Source: Hymenochaete sp. R1
Taxonomy: Eukaryota > Basidiomycota > Agaricomycetes > Hymenochaetales > Hymenochaetaceae
Length of the DNA: 41,000 nucleotides
Assembly: GCA_019400425.1 (NCBI GenBank)
Contig: JAFREE010000188.1
Span: 1 to 41,000 of the forward strand
Reading direction: 5' to 3'
The notes under the pieces: model-generated
What the model was told of the DNA's origin: nothing
The model's database searches: none
The model's input: the letters and a program-made list of their open reading frames with translations, nothing else
In this document: positions 37,891 to 41,000 of the stretch, piece by piece
Position numbering within the stretch: the stretch's first letter is position 1
How the letters are laid out: the number at the start of each line of letters is the position of its first letter
Made by a program: the position numbers and the translations under genes

Positions 37891-38824
37891 TACTCGTGCG
37901 GTAGGAAAGTCTCCGTCCACGTGCCTTCCGCTCCCATACCCACTCTCATTTATTTGCGTATATCTCAGTCAATTTTGATCATGTTCACTTCCAATTTTGT
38001 ACACAATACTATAAGATGGTATTAAAGATATATGTAAAATTTGAAGGAAACTGGATTAGCAGATTCTTTGTAATTGAGTGATAAAGTCGAACAATGACTG
38101 TTTGAACACCAAAAAAAGATGACCCAATACAAAAGCTTCTACTGATTCAATTTACCTCAAGTAAGTTTGAGAGGAATCTTGATAAGGTACTCTTCAATGC
38201 ATTCGAGTCTCAAGGTATCAGCGTCTTGGAGAATCGAAAAACTGCATCACAAAGTTGGCTTCTTTATTCATCTCCCCTAGTTGTTGGGTCAAATTTCGAA
38301 TTGTAGACTTTCTGGGCAGTCCCATTGCTCCAATACTTCTAAGATGACTCTATGACCTTTATTTCATGTCTCTGGTGACTTATAGGGCAGTGTAACCACC
38401 AGGAACACTATAATGTTTGTCATAAGTAAACTACTAAATTGGTCTAAACTAAATAAGCTACTTTGCAATACAATTTCCCAGTTCTCCAAGAAGCTGATAT
38501 CTTGAGATTCGAATGCATCAAGGAGTACCTTATCAATATTCTGCTCAAACTTACTTGAAGTAAAATGAATCAGTAGAAGTTTTAATATTGGGTCATCTTT
38601 TTTCAGTGTTCAAATAGTCATTATTCAACTTTATTGCTCAATTACAAGAAATCGACTGATTCGATTTACTTCAAACTTCATACGTGTCCTCAATGCTATC
38701 TTATAGTATCGTGTACAGAATTGAAAGTGAATACAATCAAAATTGACTGAGATATACGCAAATAAATGAGAGTGGGTATGGGAGCGGAAGGCACGTGGAC
38801 GGAGACTTTCCTACCGCACGAGTA
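37891..38824. repeat. Long imperfect inverted repeat (foldback or MITE-like)
   Basis: Left arm 37891 to about 38270 and right arm about 38445 to 38824 are reverse complements around a spacer of some 175 bp. The outer 90 bp or so, starting TACTCGTGCGGTAGGAAAG, are nearly identical. Identity falls to about 80-85% inward. No transposase frame is present. A clear target duplication is not visible at the outer edges. It may be a non-autonomous DNA element or a folded-back duplication. Confidence 0.8.
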
Positions 38825-39167
38825 CATGCAGTTTATAAAGTGTCTGATGCTGTGTTCTTTCCGTTGTTCTTTAAAAAAAGTGTTTGCTTCGCGGCTCTGG
38901 TTCTGGTTCTGGTTCTGGCTCTTTGAAGTACGCATGATGCATCTATATGTATACAGATCGGAGGATGTGGATCATGATGGATGTGAGGAAGAGAGCCTCG
39001 GGATGAACTTGCTTACAAAACTTATCGACGACATAAATAAATGCTAGTTCAAAAGAGTGCAAGAAAGAATGAGTATCTTGAAGTATACAATGATTGAAGT
39101 TGCGGTTATTGTTTTGGATTAAACGAGTTACATGATTGAGCATATCTTTACGAAGAGTAAGCGCGAT

Positions 39168-40109
39168 CTACTTGAGTTCAAAGGGAACGGCTTTGTAGTA
39201 AGCCCACCACTTCTTGATCTCCGCCAACTTCTCTTTCACGATCACAGAGGATACCTCGGACGAATGTTCCCGCTTTTTAAATTCGATGGGGTATGTGGCG
39301 CGATCGTCCGGGTTAGCCAGCGGCAACTTTTGAGCCCTATAAAGCACATTTCGCTTCTCTACAAGAGCCTGCATTATCGAGTATGCGATGTAGATGAATA
39401 CGGCAAGCTTTTCGTATAATCTCGGTGCGCTGTTTTTGGAATGCGGCTTGTCTTCTTCGGAAAGTGGACCAGGGTAACAGGCCCATTCACCACAATCATC
39501 GTAGATAGGATTCATTATTTCCCACCCATTCTTTCGTAGCTTTAGGGCCTCGTCCAGTCCAAAGAGCGCAGCAACGGTCCCTTCGTTGAATTGGCCCAGA
39601 TTTTGCTCGAGGGCGGGTATGTACTTGTCAAGTGCTGCCATTATAACGGGTGCCTCACGTAGACCTTCCTCGTCTTCCTTGCGTTTTTGTTCCTGGACTT
39701 CCTCATCGGTATGAATCAAGCTCTCTCCATGCCATTCCAATAGTGGGAGCATGTTTGAATCGTAATGCCTATTGAGATATGTCTGGATCCGTGCGTGGAC
39801 GGTAGCGTCGTAGTATGCGATGGGGAAGTTGCTTGTATATTGCGGACCGAGCTCGCGATCGATCCAAAGCTCCCTCTCTTTTATTGCGAACTTGAGGAGA
39901 TATTTGAGATGGTCGTCGAGACCTGCGATGACTTCTTCGCGCTCTTCCTTCGTCGGGGGTTGTGGTGTCCGAGATGTGGTAGATGGAGCTGGTGTAGTAG
40001 ACTGGGGTGGGGACGGCTTTTCAGGGGTGGGTTCCTTCGTTTTTGCCGCCTTCGAGGGCGGACGAGGAGATTGATTCTCATCGTCCCTCCTTCTTTTTTG
40101 AGATGACAT
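39168..40109 (-). CDS. Unknown protein family, copy B, intact single exon
   Basis: 313 residues, no intron. The N-terminal 55 residues are basic and rich in Pro, Ser, Thr and Lys (MSSQKRRRDDENQSPRPPSK). The core from about residue 58 is predicted helical and charged: EEREEVIAGLDDHLKYLLKF, QYTSNFPIAYYDATVHARIQ, EEVQEQKRKEDEEG and ALDKYIPALEQNLGQF. GEWACYPGPL precedes the C-terminal part, RLYEKLAVFIYIAYSIMQAL and EIKKWWAYYKAVPFELK. The hydrophobic helix in the latter is too charged around it to call a membrane span. No known domain is recognised. Strong conservation with copy A, including the promoter, shows that the whole gene was duplicated. A TATATAAAG box (40228-40236) lies about 120 bp upstream of the start. 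The KRRR cluster could be a nuclear signal. Confidence 0.75.
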   Translation of the reverse strand: MSSQKRRRDDENQSPRPPSKAAKTKEPTPEKPSPPQSTTPAPSTTSRTPQPPTKEEREEVIAGLDDHLKYLLKFAIKERELWIDRELGPQYTSNFPIAYYDATVHARIQTYLNRHYDSNMLPLLEWHGESLIHTDEEVQEQKRKEDEEGLREAPVIMAALDKYIPALEQNLGQFNEGTVAALFGLDEALKLRKNGWEIMNPIYDDCGEWACYPGPLSEEDKPHSKNSAPRLYEKLAVFIYIAYSIMQALVEKRNVLYRAQKLPLANPDDRATYPIEFKKREHSSEVSSVIVKEKLAEIKKWWAYYKAVPFELK

Positions 40110-40227
40110 TCTGAGTGGTTATGGAGCTAGGTTAGGTCAGCTATGAACATGAGAGTAGAATGGATAAGGACTTGCATGATGGAGGGCACGATTCAAGCTG
40201 GCTTTCCTTGTCCGAGAAATCCCTAGT

Positions 40228-40236
40228 CTTTATATA
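40228..40236 (-). promoter_or_regulatory. TATA box of copy B gene
   Basis: TATATAAAG on the minus strand, about 120 bp upstream of the start codon, in the conserved upstream block. Copy A has TATTTAAAG. Confidence 0.55.
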
Positions 40237-40305
40237 CTCACATCGCCACAGATTTCGCATCGAGGTTGAAGGGGAAAGTGGCGGCCTACTAGTCTACCTG
40301 CTTCC

Positions 40306-40795
40306 TCTTGCCACCCGCCACTGTTAATAATCGGCAGGATATGTTCACAAAGGGGAAAAGATAGTTTTTTGGAGTGCATGGTGAGCGCTTCCCGACTATA
40401 TCGGCGAGTCACTCATATCTCGTGTTCAAAGTAAGCGGACCTGGCTTTTACAAGAATAATCAAAGCACTCACCATTCGAAGAGGTTCAAGTTAGGATTAA
40501 TTGTGTGTTTCCCGTCGCTTCTTTCTTTCTTCGTATTTCCGGGCGGAATATAGGATAGGGGCTGGTTGTGGCCTTTTGGGAGGCGAATGCCAGCTTACTG
40601 TAAGCCGGTCTGTAGCGTGTCTTGAGCTCGGGCTATCTCTACCGACGATTTCGCATTGATTCCAAAAAGGGTTGAGAGAAAATGAGCGAAGCGGCTGGTT
40701 GGCCTGTCTGCTTTCTCTCGCTACCAGTCACTTACCACCCGCCACCCGCCACTCGGTATTATTCAGACTCGGCAGGATAAGGTCGCACTGGGGAA
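40306..40795. repeat. Partial direct repeat of the copy B upstream module
   Basis: CCACCCGCCACT, then an AT-rich gap, CGGCAGGATA and further on GGGGAAAA occur at about 40312-40360 and again at about 40736-40797 in the same orientation. The second may be the relic promoter of another family member. The rest of 40401-41000 holds no gene I can support. Confidence 0.5.
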
Positions 40796-41000
40796 AATAT
40801 AACTGAGGTACACGATATCCAGACTCAAAGTGTCCCTGCGCATTAAAGTACTCGTAAAATATACGGAGCTGAAACGTGTTGAGCTCTATGAAGCGAAATA
40901 GAACGGCTAACTTGCTGTTCACAACTATGAAGGGCCAGAGGCCTTGTGTTGAGTGCAAAAGGTTTAATATATAACAGAGATCTAAATATGCGTACCTATG

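Larger units (their letters stand above)
38970..40400 (-). repeat. Dispersed inverted repeat, copy B (uninterrupted)
   Basis: This is the partner of the copy A segment near 10045-14985. It spans promoter, whole gene and 3' flank. It starts about 150 bp from the foldback element. Confidence 0.85.

Overview
The window looks like nuclear DNA of a filamentous basidiomycete, probably an agaricomycete. The genes are cut by many short introns (mostly 50-70 nt, GT..YAG), intergenic spaces are short, and the recognisable proteins are typical fungal ones. No prokaryotic, viral or CRISPR features are visible.

Layout. (1) 1296-8437, minus strand: a full-length copy of the CCR4-NOT scaffold NOT1. It keeps its introns but carries three in-frame stops and at least four reading-frame breaks at conserved positions, so I call it a pseudogene. 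(2) 10045-14985: repeat copy A, a two-part copy of an unrecognised gene (copy B is intact at 39168-40109, minus strand). Copy A is split by a 3.5 kb insert flanked by a 5-bp direct repeat. The insert holds a degenerate protein-kinase gene and a decayed minus-strand coding remnant. (3) 16006-18390, minus: an 11-exon GH13 alpha-amylase-family enzyme with signal peptide, GPI-type tail, a 7-nt microexon and both usual subsite histidines replaced. (4) 19818-21568, plus: an MFS sugar-transporter-like protein. (5) 22128-25042, plus: a long disordered protein with C-terminal Sel1 repeats. (6) 25767-30262, minus: splicing helicase Prp16, 13 exons, intact. (7) 30498-30896, plus: the tiny ribosome-associated protein TMA7, sharing a 235-bp divergent promoter with Prp16. 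(8) 31435-32850, plus: a NUR1-type nuclear-rim membrane protein. (9) 33713-34378, plus: a Ser-rich hypothetical. (10) 34993-37040, plus: an RRM + R3H protein of the Pin4/Cip family. (11) 37891-38824: a 0.93 kb imperfect inverted repeat (foldback/MITE-like). (12) 38970-40400: repeat copy B with the intact unknown gene.

How it fits together. The 16-37 kb core is ordinary and intact: every multi-exon model there sums to a multiple of three with conserved motifs across junctions. The two sides are different. The left 15 kb holds the broken NOT1, a split gene and a decayed remnant, and the right end holds a foldback element and the inverted second copy of the unknown gene. The most notable observations are the multiply broken NOT1, the A/B inverted gene pair with its splice-compatible insertion, the Agt-like amylase, and the microexon/GC-AG structure of TMA7.
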